A program made the translations under genes and the position numbers. The notes beneath the pieces were generated by a model. The model made no database searches and was not told the origin of the DNA. It saw only the letters and a list, made by a program, of their open reading frames with translations. 64,000 nt of DNA, from the NCBI RefSeq assembly GCF_029167105.1, contig NZ_JARFML010000012.1, positions 124,001 to 188,000 of the forward strand. Reading direction: 5' to 3'. Below are positions 51,507 through 60,742 of the stretch, in pieces (the stretch's first letter is position 1; every line of letters begins with the position of its first letter). This DNA comes from Bradyrhizobium yuanmingense (lineage in GTDB: Bacteria > Pseudomonadota > Alphaproteobacteria > Rhizobiales > Xanthobacteraceae).

Positions 51507-53384
51507 ATGACGACGTCAGATACGGCTGTGCATACGCAGCCTTTCCAGGCCGAAGTTTCCGAACTGCTGCACCTGATGGTGCACTCCGTCTATTCGGAAA
51601 CCGACATCTTCCTCCGCGAGCTCATCTCGAACGCCTCCGATGCCTGCGACAAGCTGCGCTACGAGGCCATCGCCAGTCCCGCCCTGCTGGGCGAAGGCGA
51701 CGCACTCAAGATCCGCATCATCCCGAACAAGACGGCCAAGACGCTCACGATCGCCGACAACGGCATCGGCATGGAGCGGCAGGAGCTGATCGACCATCTC
51801 GGCACCATCGCCCGCTCCGGCACCAAGGCGTTCGTGTCGAAGCTGAAAGAGGCCAAGGACGGGCTCGGCCTGATCGGCCAGTTCGGTGTCGGTTTCTATT
51901 CCGCCTTCATGGTCGCCGAGAAGATCGTCGTGATCAGCCGCCGCGCCGGCGAGAGCGATGTCTGGACCTGGACGTCCTCCGGCGGCTCCGGCTTCGAGAT
52001 CGCCCGTGCCAGCGACGAGGAAGCGGCGCGCCTGACGCGCGGCACCGAGATCGTCCTGCACTTGAAGGACGACGCCAAGAAATATCTCGAGACCTACGAG
52101 ATCGAGCGTATCGTCACCGCCTATTCCGACAACATCCTGTTTCCAATTGAGCTCGTGCCCGAAGACGGCGAGCCGCGCCAGATCAATTCGGCGAGCGCGT
52201 TGTGGCAGCGCTCCAAATCCGAGCTCACGGCTGACGATTACAAGAAGGCCTATCAGCAGATCGCCTCTGCCTTCGACGATCCCGCGATGACGCTGCACTA
52301 CCGCGCGGAAGGACGTTACTCCTACGCCGTGCTGCTGTTCGCGCCCTCGACCAAGCCGTTCGACCTGTTCGAGCCGAACCGCAAGGGCCGCGTGAAGCTC
52401 TACGTCCGGCGCGTCTTCATCACCGACGATGCCGACCTCTTACCGGGGTACCTGCGCTTCATCCGCGGCGTGGTCGACAGCGAGGATCTTCCGCTCAACA
52501 TTTCGCGCGAGATGCTCCAGAACAATCCGCAGCTGGCGCAGATCCGCAAGGCGGTGGCGACGCGTGTGTTGTCCGAGCTCGAAAGCCTTGCCGAGAAGGA
52601 CTCGGAGAACTTTGCCAAGATCTGGGACGCCTTCGGCGCGGTGCTGAAGGAGGGCATCTACGAGGATTTCGAACGGCGCGAAAAGCTGCTGGGGCTGTCG
52701 CGCTTCACCACCACCTCGGGCGAGAAGCGGTCGCTGAAGCAGGTCGTCGCCGATTTCAAGCCGAACCAGACCGAGATCTATTATCTCGTCGGCGACAGCA
52801 TCGAGCGGCTGAAATCCAATCCGCGGCTGGAAGCTGCGACCGCGCGCGGCATCGAGGTGCTGCTGCTGTCGGATCCCGTCGACGCGTTCTGGACCTCGAT
52901 GCCCTCGGATTTCGAAGGCAAGCCGCTGAAGTCGCTGAGCCAGGGCGATCTCAATCTCGATTTGATTCCGCGTATCGACGATAAGGACGAGGCGAAGACG
53001 GACGAGCCGGCTGCGGACGAAGCGGCCACCATCGCCGTGATCAAGGCCGCGCTGGGCGAGCGCGTCAGCGACGTCAAGGTCTCGACGCGCCTGACCAGCT
53101 CGGCCTCCTGCCTCGTCGCTGACAGCCAGGGCCCGAGCCGCGAGCTCGAGCGCATCTTGTCGCAGCAGAACCGCGGCATGAAGACCAAGCCGATCCTCGA
53201 GATCAATTTGCGCCATCCGCTGGTCACCGCAGTCACCAAGGCGCAGGCTGGCTCGACAGTCGTCGACGATCTCAGCCTGCTCCTGCTCGAGCAGGCGCAG
53301 ATCCTGGACGGCGAATTGCCGGAAGACCCGGCGGCGTTCGCGGCACGGCTGAACCGGCTGGTGTTGCAGGGGCTCGGCGGCTAG
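51507..53384 (+). CDS. htpG: Hsp90 chaperone HtpG
   Basis: 625 residues, full length. The N-terminal GHKL ATPase domain shows LISNASDACDKLR near 38 (catalytic Glu just before), DNGIGM near 85 and GQFGVGFYSAFMV near 122. The middle domain (about 230-490) includes the RGVVDSEDLPLNISRE segment, and the C-terminal dimerisation domain ends near 620. It folds or remodels client proteins in the cytoplasm under stress. No heat-shock element or EcfG site is obvious in the 108-bp upstream gap. Confidence 0.97.
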   Translation: MTTSDTAVHTQPFQAEVSELLHLMVHSVYSETDIFLRELISNASDACDKLRYEAIASPALLGEGDALKIRIIPNKTAKTLTIADNGIGMERQELIDHLGTIARSGTKAFVSKLKEAKDGLGLIGQFGVGFYSAFMVAEKIVVISRRAGESDVWTWTSSGGSGFEIARASDEEAARLTRGTEIVLHLKDDAKKYLETYEIERIVTAYSDNILFPIELVPEDGEPRQINSASALWQRSKSELTADDYKKAYQQIASAFDDPAMTLHYRAEGRYSYAVLLFAPSTKPFDLFEPNRKGRVKLYVRRVFITDDADLLPGYLRFIRGVVDSEDLPLNISREMLQNNPQLAQIRKAVATRVLSELESLAEKDSENFAKIWDAFGAVLKEGIYEDFERREKLLGLSRFTTTSGEKRSLKQVVADFKPNQTEIYYLVGDSIERLKSNPRLEAATARGIEVLLLSDPVDAFWTSMPSDFEGKPLKSLSQGDLNLDLIPRIDDKDEAKTDEPAADEAATIAVIKAALGERVSDVKVSTRLTSSASCLVADSQGPSRELERILSQQNRGMKTKPILEINLRHPLVTAVTKAQAGSTVVDDLSLLLLEQAQILDGELPEDPAAFAARLNRLVLQGLGG

Positions 53385-53552
53385 CGCTGCCTCGCAGCAT
53401 CATTCGGACCGCCAGGTTGTCAGACGCTCATCGCGCAACGCCTTTGGCGCTGCGCGTCCCACTCACCTTGACGTCATCAGGTCTCAGGAACAGTCGCGGA
53501 CGACGAGATGTTGTGTCATATGGAGCGGCGTCACCAATTCGAGGATTTCCCC

Positions 53553-53831
53553 ATGCGCTCGTCATTCCTCACTCTTACCGCGATCTTCACGCTGCTGGGC
53601 GCGGCGGATGCCAGCGCGCAGAAATATGATCCGGCCTATCCCGTCTGCATGCACCGCTACGTCGGTGGCGGCCCTGGTGGCGGAGGCAGTGACTATTTCG
53701 ACTGCTCGTTCACCTCGTTGGAGCAGTGCCGCGCCACGGCCTCGGGCCTTGCTGCGACCTGCGACCTCAATCCCTATTACGCCTTCAACGAGTCGCCGCC
53801 GCCGCGCCGGCGTCCCAAGAAGGTGCACTGA
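53553..53831 (+). CDS. DUF3551-type small secreted protein
   Basis: 92 residues from ATG 53553 with a signal peptide (about 1-22). PVCMHRYVGG, DYFDCSFTSLEQCRATASG and TCDLNPYYAF give the four-Cys pattern of the DUF3551 family, which is abundant in Bradyrhizobium. Function unknown. The longer reading from 53508 lacks a ribosome site. Confidence 0.85.
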   Translation: MRSSFLTLTAIFTLLGAADASAQKYDPAYPVCMHRYVGGGPGGGGSDYFDCSFTSLEQCRATASGLAATCDLNPYYAFNESPPPRRRPKKVH

Positions 53832-53874
53832 GGCGCAGTGAAATAAGTCTTGATCGCAGCGAAGGAGGTGCGCT

Positions 53875-53942
53875 CCCTCTCTCGCTTGCGGGAGAGGGTT
53901 TGGGGAGAGGGTGCTTCCGCAATGGGACTCTCCCCAAGAGGC
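53875..53942. repeat. CCCTCTC hairpin repeat
   Basis: CCCTCTC-T-CGC, a short loop, then GCG-G-GAGAGGG (53875-53898), followed by TTTGGGGAGAGGG and a second arm GGACTCTCCCC. It belongs to the dispersed family also seen at 6575 and 20992 and fills much of the gap before 54096. Confidence 0.7.
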
Positions 53943-54095
53943 GAAAGCCCCCACCCGGCGCTTCGACCTCGGTTGCAGGCTGCCGAGAACAGTTAATCGC
54001 GCCCTAACCGGGTTTTACCTTGTCTCTTAACGCCTGGGTCAGGGCGCGCGGGCTAAACTGCCGGAAACCGCAGATCGCCCGAAAGAGTGAACAAT

Positions 54096-55901
54096 ATGAC
54101 CACCGGCGTCATCGAGCAGCCGAAAGCCGCACGCGCACCGTCGGCTTCCAAGATCTGGTTGAGGGCGATCGAGCTCACCGCGCGGATCGAAACGCTGCCG
54201 GGCCGCCTGTTAGCCGACGTCGTTGACGATTGGGCGCAGCGCCAGCCGAACCGCGTTGCCCTGGTGGCAGACGAGGCAAGTCTCGATTACGAGGGCCTCT
54301 CGAAGAGAATCAATCGCTACGCCCGCTGGGCGCGCTCGGTCGGCCTGTCCAAGGGCGATACCGTTGCGCTGATCATGCCGAACGGCATCGACTATGTCGC
54401 GGCCTGGCTCGGCATCAGTCGCGTCGGCGGCGTGGTCGCACTGATCAACACCAAGCTCGTCGGGCAATCGCTCGCGCACTGCCTCGACGTCGCAATGCCC
54501 TCGCATGTCATCGTTGCGCATGAGCTGACGGGGATGCTGGACAGCGCGGCGCCTCATCTGAAGACGGCGACAAAAGTCTGGGCGCATGGCGATAGCCGCA
54601 GCGAACTTGCCATCGATGTCGCGCTTGCCGTTCTCGACGACGCCCCGCTTACGCCCGACGAGCACGGCGATGTCACGATCGATGATCGTGCGCTGCTGAT
54701 CTACACCTCCGGCACCACTGGCCTGCCGAAAGCGGCCAGCATCAGCCACCGCCGCATCCTCAATTGGGGCTTTTGGTTCGCCGGCCTCACCGGCGCGACG
54801 CCGCAGGATCGACTCTACGATTGTCTGCCGCTGTTCCATTCGGTCGGCGGCATCGTCGCGCCGTGCAGCATGCTAGCCGCCGGCGGTTCGGTGGTGATCG
54901 CCGAGAAATTCTCGGCCTCGCATTTCTGGTCCGACATCGTCCGGCACGACTGCACGCTGTTTCAATATATCGGCGAGCTCTGCCGTTACCTGCTCAAGGC
55001 CGCACCCTCGGAATATGAGAACCGGCACCGCCTGCGGCTCGCCTGCGGCAACGGGCTGCGCGGCGATATCTGGGAGGATTTCCAGGCGCGTTTCGCCATT
55101 CCACGCATCCTCGAATTCTACGCCGCGACCGAAGGCAATTTCTCGCTGTTCAACGTCGAGGGACAGCCGGGCGCGATCGGCCGCATCCCGCCGCTGCTCG
55201 CGCACCGCTTTCCTGCCAGCCTGGTCAAGCTCGACCCCGATAGCGGCGCGCCGCTGCGCAATGCCGAAGGCTTTTGCATCGCCTGCAGCCGCGGCGAGGC
55301 CGGCGAAGCCATCGGCCGCATCGGCACCGCGGACGAGGGCGGTGGGCGCTTCGAGGGCTACACCGATGCCGGTGAGACCGAGAAGAAGATTCTGCGCGAC
55401 GTCTTCGTCAAGGGCGATGCCTGGTTCCGTACCGGCGATCTGATGCGGATGGACGACAAGGGATTCTTCCATTTCGTCGATCGTATCGGCGACACGTTCC
55501 GCTGGAAGGGCGAGAATGTCGCGACCTCGGAGGTGAACGATGCCGTGCGCGATTTCACCGGCGTTGTCGATGCCACCACCTATGGCGTCAGCATTCCCGG
55601 CGCCGACGGCCGGGCCGGGATGAGCGCGATCGTCGTGAACGAGGGCTTTGACATCACGGCGCTGCCCGCCCATCTCGCACAGCGCCTGCCGGTCTACGCC
55701 CGCCCGCTCTTCATCCGCATCTCGCGCGAGCTCGACGCCACCGAGACCTTCAAGCAGAAGAAGGGCGAGCTCGCCCGCGAGGGATTTGACCCGGCCGCGA
55801 TCTCCGATCCGCTGTTCATGCTCGACCCGACATCCGGCGCGTACGTCGCGCTGGACACGGAGACGTATGCGGCCATCTCGTGCGGCACGATCAGGCTGTA
55901 G
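54096..55901 (+). CDS. FATP-type (very-long-chain) acyl-CoA synthetase
   Basis: 601 residues from ATG 54096; GTG 54087 is also in frame. ANL motifs: IYTSGTTGLPKAASISH near 210, FYAATEGNFSLFN near 348, WFRTGDLMRMDDKG near 447, FVDRIGDTFRWKGENVATSEV near 463. The YAATEGN and GDTFRWKGENV forms are typical of FATP/FadD6-like very-long-chain enzymes. The C-terminal lysine lies in ETFKQKKGELAREGFD. It is first in an operon with an ACP, a second adenylating enzyme and an SDR. Confidence 0.9.
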   Translation: MTTGVIEQPKAARAPSASKIWLRAIELTARIETLPGRLLADVVDDWAQRQPNRVALVADEASLDYEGLSKRINRYARWARSVGLSKGDTVALIMPNGIDYVAAWLGISRVGGVVALINTKLVGQSLAHCLDVAMPSHVIVAHELTGMLDSAAPHLKTATKVWAHGDSRSELAIDVALAVLDDAPLTPDEHGDVTIDDRALLIYTSGTTGLPKAASISHRRILNWGFWFAGLTGATPQDRLYDCLPLFHSVGGIVAPCSMLAAGGSVVIAEKFSASHFWSDIVRHDCTLFQYIGELCRYLLKAAPSEYENRHRLRLACGNGLRGDIWEDFQARFAIPRILEFYAATEGNFSLFNVEGQPGAIGRIPPLLAHRFPASLVKLDPDSGAPLRNAEGFCIACSRGEAGEAIGRIGTADEGGGRFEGYTDAGETEKKILRDVFVKGDAWFRTGDLMRMDDKGFFHFVDRIGDTFRWKGENVATSEVNDAVRDFTGVVDATTYGVSIPGADGRAGMSAIVVNEGFDITALPAHLAQRLPVYARPLFIRISRELDATETFKQKKGELAREGFDPAAISDPLFMLDPTSGAYVALDTETYAAISCGTIRL

Positions 55902-56044
55902 GGCAACCAAAATCGAGAGATAGGTCCAATTTTATCTGAATTGTCCAAGAAGCCATTTACTTCTGTCGGGTAAACAGACCGCGATGGGGAGGCGGTCAGC
56001 AAGAGCCGCCGCAACAACGAAATCGATAACAAAGCGAGCCAGCC

Positions 56045-56290
56045 ATGTCGGTAAGGTCAAAGGTCATTGAAGCGATCCAGCAGATCGCAAAGGAGCAGCA
56101 CGTCACGCTTCCCGCTCTCTCGGACGATCTGTCCCTGCACGAGACGGGCTTCGACTCGCTCGCCTTCGCCATCCTGGTCGCTCGCCTCGAGGACGAGACC
56201 GGCGTCGATCCCTTCACCATTTCCGAGGACGCAGCGTTCCCCGCCACGGTGGGCGATTTCGTGCGGGCCTACGAAAATGTCCCCGCGTGA
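56045..56290 (+). CDS. Acyl carrier protein
   Basis: 81 residues. The phosphopantetheine site is Ser38 in HETGFDSLAFAIL, within the usual four-helix ACP pattern. It differs from housekeeping AcpP in its site (GFDSL rather than GADSL). The stop codon lies inside the start region of the next gene (14-bp overlap), so the two are coupled and the neighbouring ligase is its likely loader. Confidence 0.9.
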   Translation: MSVRSKVIEAIQQIAKEQHVTLPALSDDLSLHETGFDSLAFAILVARLEDETGVDPFTISEDAAFPATVGDFVRAYENVPA

Positions 56291-57659
56291 GATCTTTGCA
56301 CTTCGCGACCATCTCGGCGCGGAGCTGAAAGGCCGCACCATCTCCGATGCGCATGATGTCGTGTCGCTGACCGACATCCTGTCGCAGACGGTCTTGGGCG
56401 GACGGCTGCACGAGCTGTCCGGCCGCGCCGTGCTGCTCATGCTGTCGGACCAGCTCCGGTCCGGTCTTGCCATGATCGAGCTCGACGGCATCGCCCGCCG
56501 CATGCTGCTGTGTTCGCCCGATCTCAATCCGGCGCATCTCGACACCTTGATCGCGGATGCCGGGATCGATGCCGTCGTGACCGACGAGCCCGACCGCTGG
56601 GCGGCGTCCGGTGTGCCGCTGGTCGTCACCGCGGAATTGCCGCTTCAAGCCTCCGCGCCGGCCAAGACCGAGCGCGGCACCGAATGGCTGATGTTGACTT
56701 CGGGCACCTCGGGCGTGCCCAAGATCGCCGGCCATACGCTGGAAGCCTTGACCGGTGCGATCGTCGCCGAAGGCCCATCGCGCGGACCTGCGCCGGTCTG
56801 GGCAACATTCTACGACATCCGCCGCTATGGCGGCCTGCAAATCTTTCTCCGCGCCATCCTCTCAGGCGGCTCGTTGGTGCTGTCCGATCCCCATGAGGCG
56901 CTCGCCGATCACGTCGCGCGGCTGAAGGCGCGCGCTGTTTCGCATATCTCCGGCACGCCTTCGCATTGGCGCAAGCTCCTGATGAGCGGCTCGGCCGCGC
57001 AGTTCGCCCCGGCTTACGTCCGTCTCTCCGGCGAGATCGCCGACCAGGCCGTGCTCGACGGCCTGAAAGCGGCATTCCCCAATGCGTCCGTCGGCCATGC
57101 CTATGCCTCGACCGAGGCCGGCGTCGGCTTCGCCGTCAATGACGGGCTGGAAGGCTTTCCGGCCGACTATCTCGGCAACCGCAACGGCGTCGAGATGAAG
57201 GTCGTCGACGGCTCGCTGCGTATCCGCTCAACGCGCACGGCCCATGCCTATATCGGGCGCAATGCGGCGTCGCTCACCGACGACGACGGCTTCGTCGACA
57301 GCGGCGACATCGTCGAGCTGCGCGGCAACCGCTATTATTTCGTCGGTCGTCGTGGCGGCATCATCAACATCGGCGGACTGAAGGTCCACCCCGAGGAGAT
57401 CGAGGCCGTGATCAACCGCCATCCGGATGTACGGATGTCGCGCGCGAAGTCGCGCAAGAGCCCGATCACCGGCGGCATCGTCGCCGCGGACGTGATCCTC
57501 GCCGAGGGCACCGATCCGGCGCGCGCGAAAGAGATCCGCGACCAGATCCTGGATCTGTGCCGTGCTCAGCTCGCATCCCACAAGGTGCCGGCGGTGCTCC
57601 GCTTCGTCGAGGCGCTCGACGTCACCCCGGCCGGAAAACTGGCGCGCACCGATGCATAA
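56277..57659 (+). CDS. ANL-superfamily acyl-AMP ligase, probable ACP loader
   Basis: 460 residues from ATG 56277, shorter than normal acyl-CoA synthetases. Motifs: MLTSGTSGVPKIAGHT near 140 (P-loop), HAYASTEAGVGFAV near 275, DDGFVDSGDIVEL near 340, RRGGIINIGGLKVHPEEIEA near 358, and TPAGKLARTDA at the extreme C-terminus with the catalytic Lys. The early part is reduced. Overlap with the ACP gene suggests it transfers an acyl adenylate to that ACP. The substrate is unknown. Confidence 0.82.
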   Translation: MSPREIFALRDHLGAELKGRTISDAHDVVSLTDILSQTVLGGRLHELSGRAVLLMLSDQLRSGLAMIELDGIARRMLLCSPDLNPAHLDTLIADAGIDAVVTDEPDRWAASGVPLVVTAELPLQASAPAKTERGTEWLMLTSGTSGVPKIAGHTLEALTGAIVAEGPSRGPAPVWATFYDIRRYGGLQIFLRAILSGGSLVLSDPHEALADHVARLKARAVSHISGTPSHWRKLLMSGSAAQFAPAYVRLSGEIADQAVLDGLKAAFPNASVGHAYASTEAGVGFAVNDGLEGFPADYLGNRNGVEMKVVDGSLRIRSTRTAHAYIGRNAASLTDDDGFVDSGDIVELRGNRYYFVGRRGGIINIGGLKVHPEEIEAVINRHPDVRMSRAKSRKSPITGGIVAADVILAEGTDPARAKEIRDQILDLCRAQLASHKVPAVLRFVEALDVTPAGKLARTDA

Positions 57660-58374
57660 CGTTCTCGTCACCGGCGGCAGCCGCGGCATCGGACTTGCGA
57701 TCGGCAAGCGCCTGGTCGCTGCCGGCTTCAACGTCATCGCGGCGGCGCGGCGCGAGAGCGACGAGCTCAAGGCGGCCATCGCAGCCGCCGACGGGCGCCT
57801 GCATTTCCGCGCCTGCGATCTTGCCGTGATCGATGCAGTCCCGGCCTTCGCAAAGCTCGTGCGCGACGAATTCGGCCCGATCTACGGCCTCGTCAACAAT
57901 GCCGGTCTCGGCACCGAAGGCCTGCTGGCCACCATGCACAATTCCGAGATCGAGGCGCTGGTGCAGCTCAACGTGCTGTCGCCGATCATCCTCACCAAAT
58001 ATGTGGCGCGCCAGATGATGGCCGACGGCGCCGGCCGCATCATCAACATCTCCTCGATCATCGCGACGACAGGCTATAACGGCCTGTCCGTCTACGGCGC
58101 GACCAAGGCCGCCGCGACCGGCTTCACCCGCTCGCTGGCCCGTGAGGTCGGCAAGCTCGGCATTACCGTGAACGCGATCGCGCCCGGCTTCATCGACACC
58201 GAGCTCACGCACAATCTCTCCGAGGAAGGCCGCAAGCGCATTGCGGGCCGCAGCGCGCTGCGCCGGCTGCCGGAGACGGACGACGTCGCGCGCATGGTGG
58301 AATACCTTTTGGGCGAAGGCGGCCGCAACGTCACCGGCACCGTGTTCACCATCGATGCCGGGAACACGGCGTAG
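57652..58374 (+). CDS. FabG-like 3-oxoacyl-ACP reductase/SDR
   Basis: 240 residues; ATG 57652 lies eight bases inside the ligase gene. TGGSRGIG at about 7-14, NNAGLG near 83, the Ser in NISSIIATTGYNG near 133 and the Tyr/Lys in SVYGATKAAATG near 148 are complete. It ends FTIDAGNTA. In this operon it may reduce an ACP-bound keto-acyl group. Confidence 0.88.
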   Translation: MHNVLVTGGSRGIGLAIGKRLVAAGFNVIAAARRESDELKAAIAAADGRLHFRACDLAVIDAVPAFAKLVRDEFGPIYGLVNNAGLGTEGLLATMHNSEIEALVQLNVLSPIILTKYVARQMMADGAGRIINISSIIATTGYNGLSVYGATKAAATGFTRSLAREVGKLGITVNAIAPGFIDTELTHNLSEEGRKRIAGRSALRRLPETDDVARMVEYLLGEGGRNVTGTVFTIDAGNTA

Positions 58375-58376
58375 AC

Positions 58377-58401
58377 GGAACCCGGCTGCCACAATTGCGT
58401 T
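58377..58401 (+). promoter_or_regulatory. Candidate EcfG promoter upstream of the 58501 ORF
   Basis: GGAAC at 58377-58381, a 16-base spacer and CGTT at 58398-58401 match the EcfG consensus exactly. It begins three bases after the SDR stop and points to the small ORF at 58501, leaving a leader of about 90 bases. Confidence 0.6.
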
Positions 58402-58500
58402 GATTGTGCGCAATGACAGCCAGCCGGATTTGGTCCTAAGATGCCCCGCAATCGATTGGGTTACGTCAATCGATCTGCCCTAACCGAAGGGGAGCAGTCG

Positions 58501-58710
58501 ATGGCCACTTCAAACATGACCGCTTCAAGCCGGGCCCTGAAAGAGCCGGTGCGTGTGAAGTCGGATGAGGTTCGCTGCCCGCCGATGTCGCATCAGAATT
58601 CCGGCGATCACGGCCACGAGGCGTATCCGCAGCAGTTCGTGCGCCTGATCGGCTGCCACGACGTCCCTGCATCTCAGCTGCGCAAGCGTCAGGACGAGAA
58701 GCTGCACTAG
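58501..58710 (+). CDS. Small hypothetical protein, probable stress-regulon member
   Basis: 69 residues from ATG 58501, with AAGGGGAG upstream; the frame is open back to 58441. It is hydrophilic, with two Cys and several His, and no membrane helix. An exact EcfG-type promoter lies about 100 bp upstream. I do not know the family. It converges on a 38-codon minus-strand ORF four bases away. Confidence 0.6.
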   Translation: MATSNMTASSRALKEPVRVKSDEVRCPPMSHQNSGDHGHEAYPQQFVRLIGCHDVPASQLRKRQDEKLH

Positions 58711-58714
58711 CCGC

Positions 58715-58831
58715 TCACCGCCGCTGCTTCGGCAGGTCTATCCGCTCGTGTGAAGATTCCGGCGGTCCTTCGGTGAGGCGGCGGCTGCGGCGCTCGCGCA
58801 TGGCAGAGTCCTTGCTGTTGAAGTCGGACAT
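58715..58831 (-). CDS. Possible 38-residue basic protein
   Basis: ATG 58831 opens 38 codons ending at 58715; a GGGAAAATCGAG leader precedes it. The peptide is very Arg-rich and hydrophilic with no cysteines. It ends four bases from the convergent 58501 ORF. The codon pattern and placement suggest a real small gene, but support is limited. Confidence 0.45.
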   Translation of the reverse strand: MSDFNSKDSAMRERRSRRLTEGPPESSHERIDLPKQRR

Positions 58832-59052
58832 CTCGATTTTCCCATGCAACCCCTTGGGGTCGCCCGACGATAGCTGCTCTCCCCCCGGTGATCGTTTGAT
58901 GCCGATCAATGTCCCGCCGCGGCATTGCAAGCCGGCCGCATCTTGTTGTCCGGGCCGCTTTCGGCCAATGATCGAAAGGGGGCGCGAGCCAGCGAACCCG
59001 GATCGATCCTGCCACGTATCTTGTTTCGCATTTCAACCGTCCGGCAATCCCG

Positions 59053-60204
59053 ATGAGTTCAGGCGAGTCCTTCTATGGCGGCATTCCCGTCTTCCGAGGC
59101 TTCACCAGCCTGATGGACCCTGCGCTCTATGCGCCGCTGCCGGACGACTGGAGCATCGGTGTTGCCGATATCGTCGATTCGACCAAGGCGATCGCCGCGC
59201 AGCGCTACAAGGCGGTGAACATGGCCGGCGCCGCCGTGATCGCGGCGGTGACCAATGCGTTGGAGGGACGGGAATTTCCCTTCGTGTTCGGCGGCGACGG
59301 CGCCAGCTTCGCGGTGGCGCCAGACGACGTCGAGCTTGCTCGCCAGGCGCTGGCTGCGACCGCGACCTGGGTGCGCGAAGGCCTCGATCTGACCCTGCGC
59401 GTCGCCTTGGTGCCGGTCAGCGCCATTCGCGCACACGGCCTCGATGTGCGCGTCGCCCGGTTCGGGCCGTCGGCCAACCTGTCCTATGCGATGTTTTCGG
59501 GCGGCGGGCTCGCGTGGGCCGACGCCGCGATGAAGCGCGGCGAGTTTGCCGTCGAGGAGGCGCCTGCCGGCACGCAGCCGGACCTTTCGGGCCTGTCGTG
59601 TCGTTTCGAGGTGATGCCGGCGGCGCGCGGCCTGATCCTGTCGGTGCTGGTGATGCCGGCGCGCGGCGTCGATCCGCAGGCCTTCCGCAAGGTGATCGAG
59701 GACATCATTCATCTCGTCGAGCGCAGCCCGGAAGGCGGCCGGCCGGTGCCGCCGCAGGGGCCCCCGCTAAAATGGCCGCCGCAGGGCGTGGAATTCGAGG
59801 CCCGCACCAGGCGCGGGGGTCCGCTGTTCGCGCGCAGAGCCAGCGTACTGGCCTATACGCTGTTCGCCTATTTCATCATGCGCTTCGACATCAAGATCGG
59901 CGGTTTCGTGCCCAGCCTCTACAAGCGGCAGGTGGTCGAGAACTCGGACTTCCGCAAATACGACGACGGCCTGCGCATGATTCTGGACTGCACGCCGCAG
60001 CTCGAGCGCGCGTTGAACGATCGTCTCAAAGCCGCTGCGCGCGACGGCATCGTTCGCTACGGCCTCTACCAGCAGGACGCTGCGATGATGACCTGCTTCG
60101 CGCCGTCGGCGCTGCGCAGCGATCACGTCCATTTCATCGACGGCGCGCGCGGCGGCTATGCCTCGGCGGCGACGGCGTTGAAGGCGATGATGGCAGCGGG
60201 TTAG
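59053..60204 (+). CDS. DUF3095 protein, possible divergent nucleotide cyclase
   Basis: 383 residues, no signal peptide. The family is DUF3095 by its IGVADIVDSTKAIAAQRYK and PFVFGGDGASFAVAP segments. These resemble the two metal-binding strands of class III cyclases (F-x-D-x-x-x-F/S-T and x-GD-x-x-x-x-x-F), about 45 residues apart as expected. The C-terminal half is unrelated to known cyclases. Cyclase activity is an inference. It overlaps the convergent DUF2147 gene by four bases. Confidence 0.8.
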   Translation: MSSGESFYGGIPVFRGFTSLMDPALYAPLPDDWSIGVADIVDSTKAIAAQRYKAVNMAGAAVIAAVTNALEGREFPFVFGGDGASFAVAPDDVELARQALAATATWVREGLDLTLRVALVPVSAIRAHGLDVRVARFGPSANLSYAMFSGGGLAWADAAMKRGEFAVEEAPAGTQPDLSGLSCRFEVMPAARGLILSVLVMPARGVDPQAFRKVIEDIIHLVERSPEGGRPVPPQGPPLKWPPQGVEFEARTRRGGPLFARRASVLAYTLFAYFIMRFDIKIGGFVPSLYKRQVVENSDFRKYDDGLRMILDCTPQLERALNDRLKAAARDGIVRYGLYQQDAAMMTCFAPSALRSDHVHFIDGARGGYASAATALKAMMAAG

Positions 60205-60635
60205 CGCCCCGCGCGCGTCCAGGTCTCACCGCCGCAGAGCGCGCCGACGCAGCCTTCGACCCGCAGCGCGTCCGCGCCAGTCAGGCTGATGTTGCTCGCA
60301 TAGGTGCTGCCGTCGTCGGCATTGTAGATCTGGCCCGACCATTTGTTCGGTCCCGCCGGCTCCATGCCGCTGAACAATGGCAGGCCGATCATCGGACGCC
60401 TGGCGAGCGCGGGATTGGGATTCTTGCTGTCGGTGGCGGGCTGCCCGGTCGCGCTGTCCATGGGCTCGCGCAGCCAGACGATGTGGCCGCAAATGCCGCC
60501 GCCGCATTTACTGATCTTGACGCGCGCGTCGCCCGCCTGGGTGAGCCAGGTCCCGTCGGCGCTCTGCGCATGGACGGAAGGCGCACTGATCAGCGCAGCC
60601 AGAATAACGGTGAGAGCGGCGAATCTGAATGTCAT
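60201..60635 (-). CDS. DUF2147 secreted protein
   Basis: 144 residues with a signal peptide (about 1-24). GTWLTQAGDARVKISKCGGG then CGHIVWLREP and KWSGQIYNADDG are the DUF2147 (lipocalin-like) pattern; four Cys could form two disulphides. Function unknown, periplasmic by its signal. Confidence 0.85.
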   Translation of the reverse strand: MTFRFAALTVILAALISAPSVHAQSADGTWLTQAGDARVKISKCGGGICGHIVWLREPMDSATGQPATDSKNPNPALARRPMIGLPLFSGMEPAGPNKWSGQIYNADDGSTYASNISLTGADALRVEGCVGALCGGETWTRAGR

Positions 60636-60742
60636 GGAGAGGAGCCCCGGAATGGAGGCGCCTCCATAGCAGCAAATCGAGCGCGCGCAACGCCCGCGGG
60701 AATCACATTTCCGAGCTTAACTGCCCGCGCACTTGCCTGCGA

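Noticed and set aside
53487..53512. EcfG promoter before the DUF3551 gene
   Set aside because: GGAAC-N17-TGTT lacks the first C of the -10 element; too weak to list as a feature.
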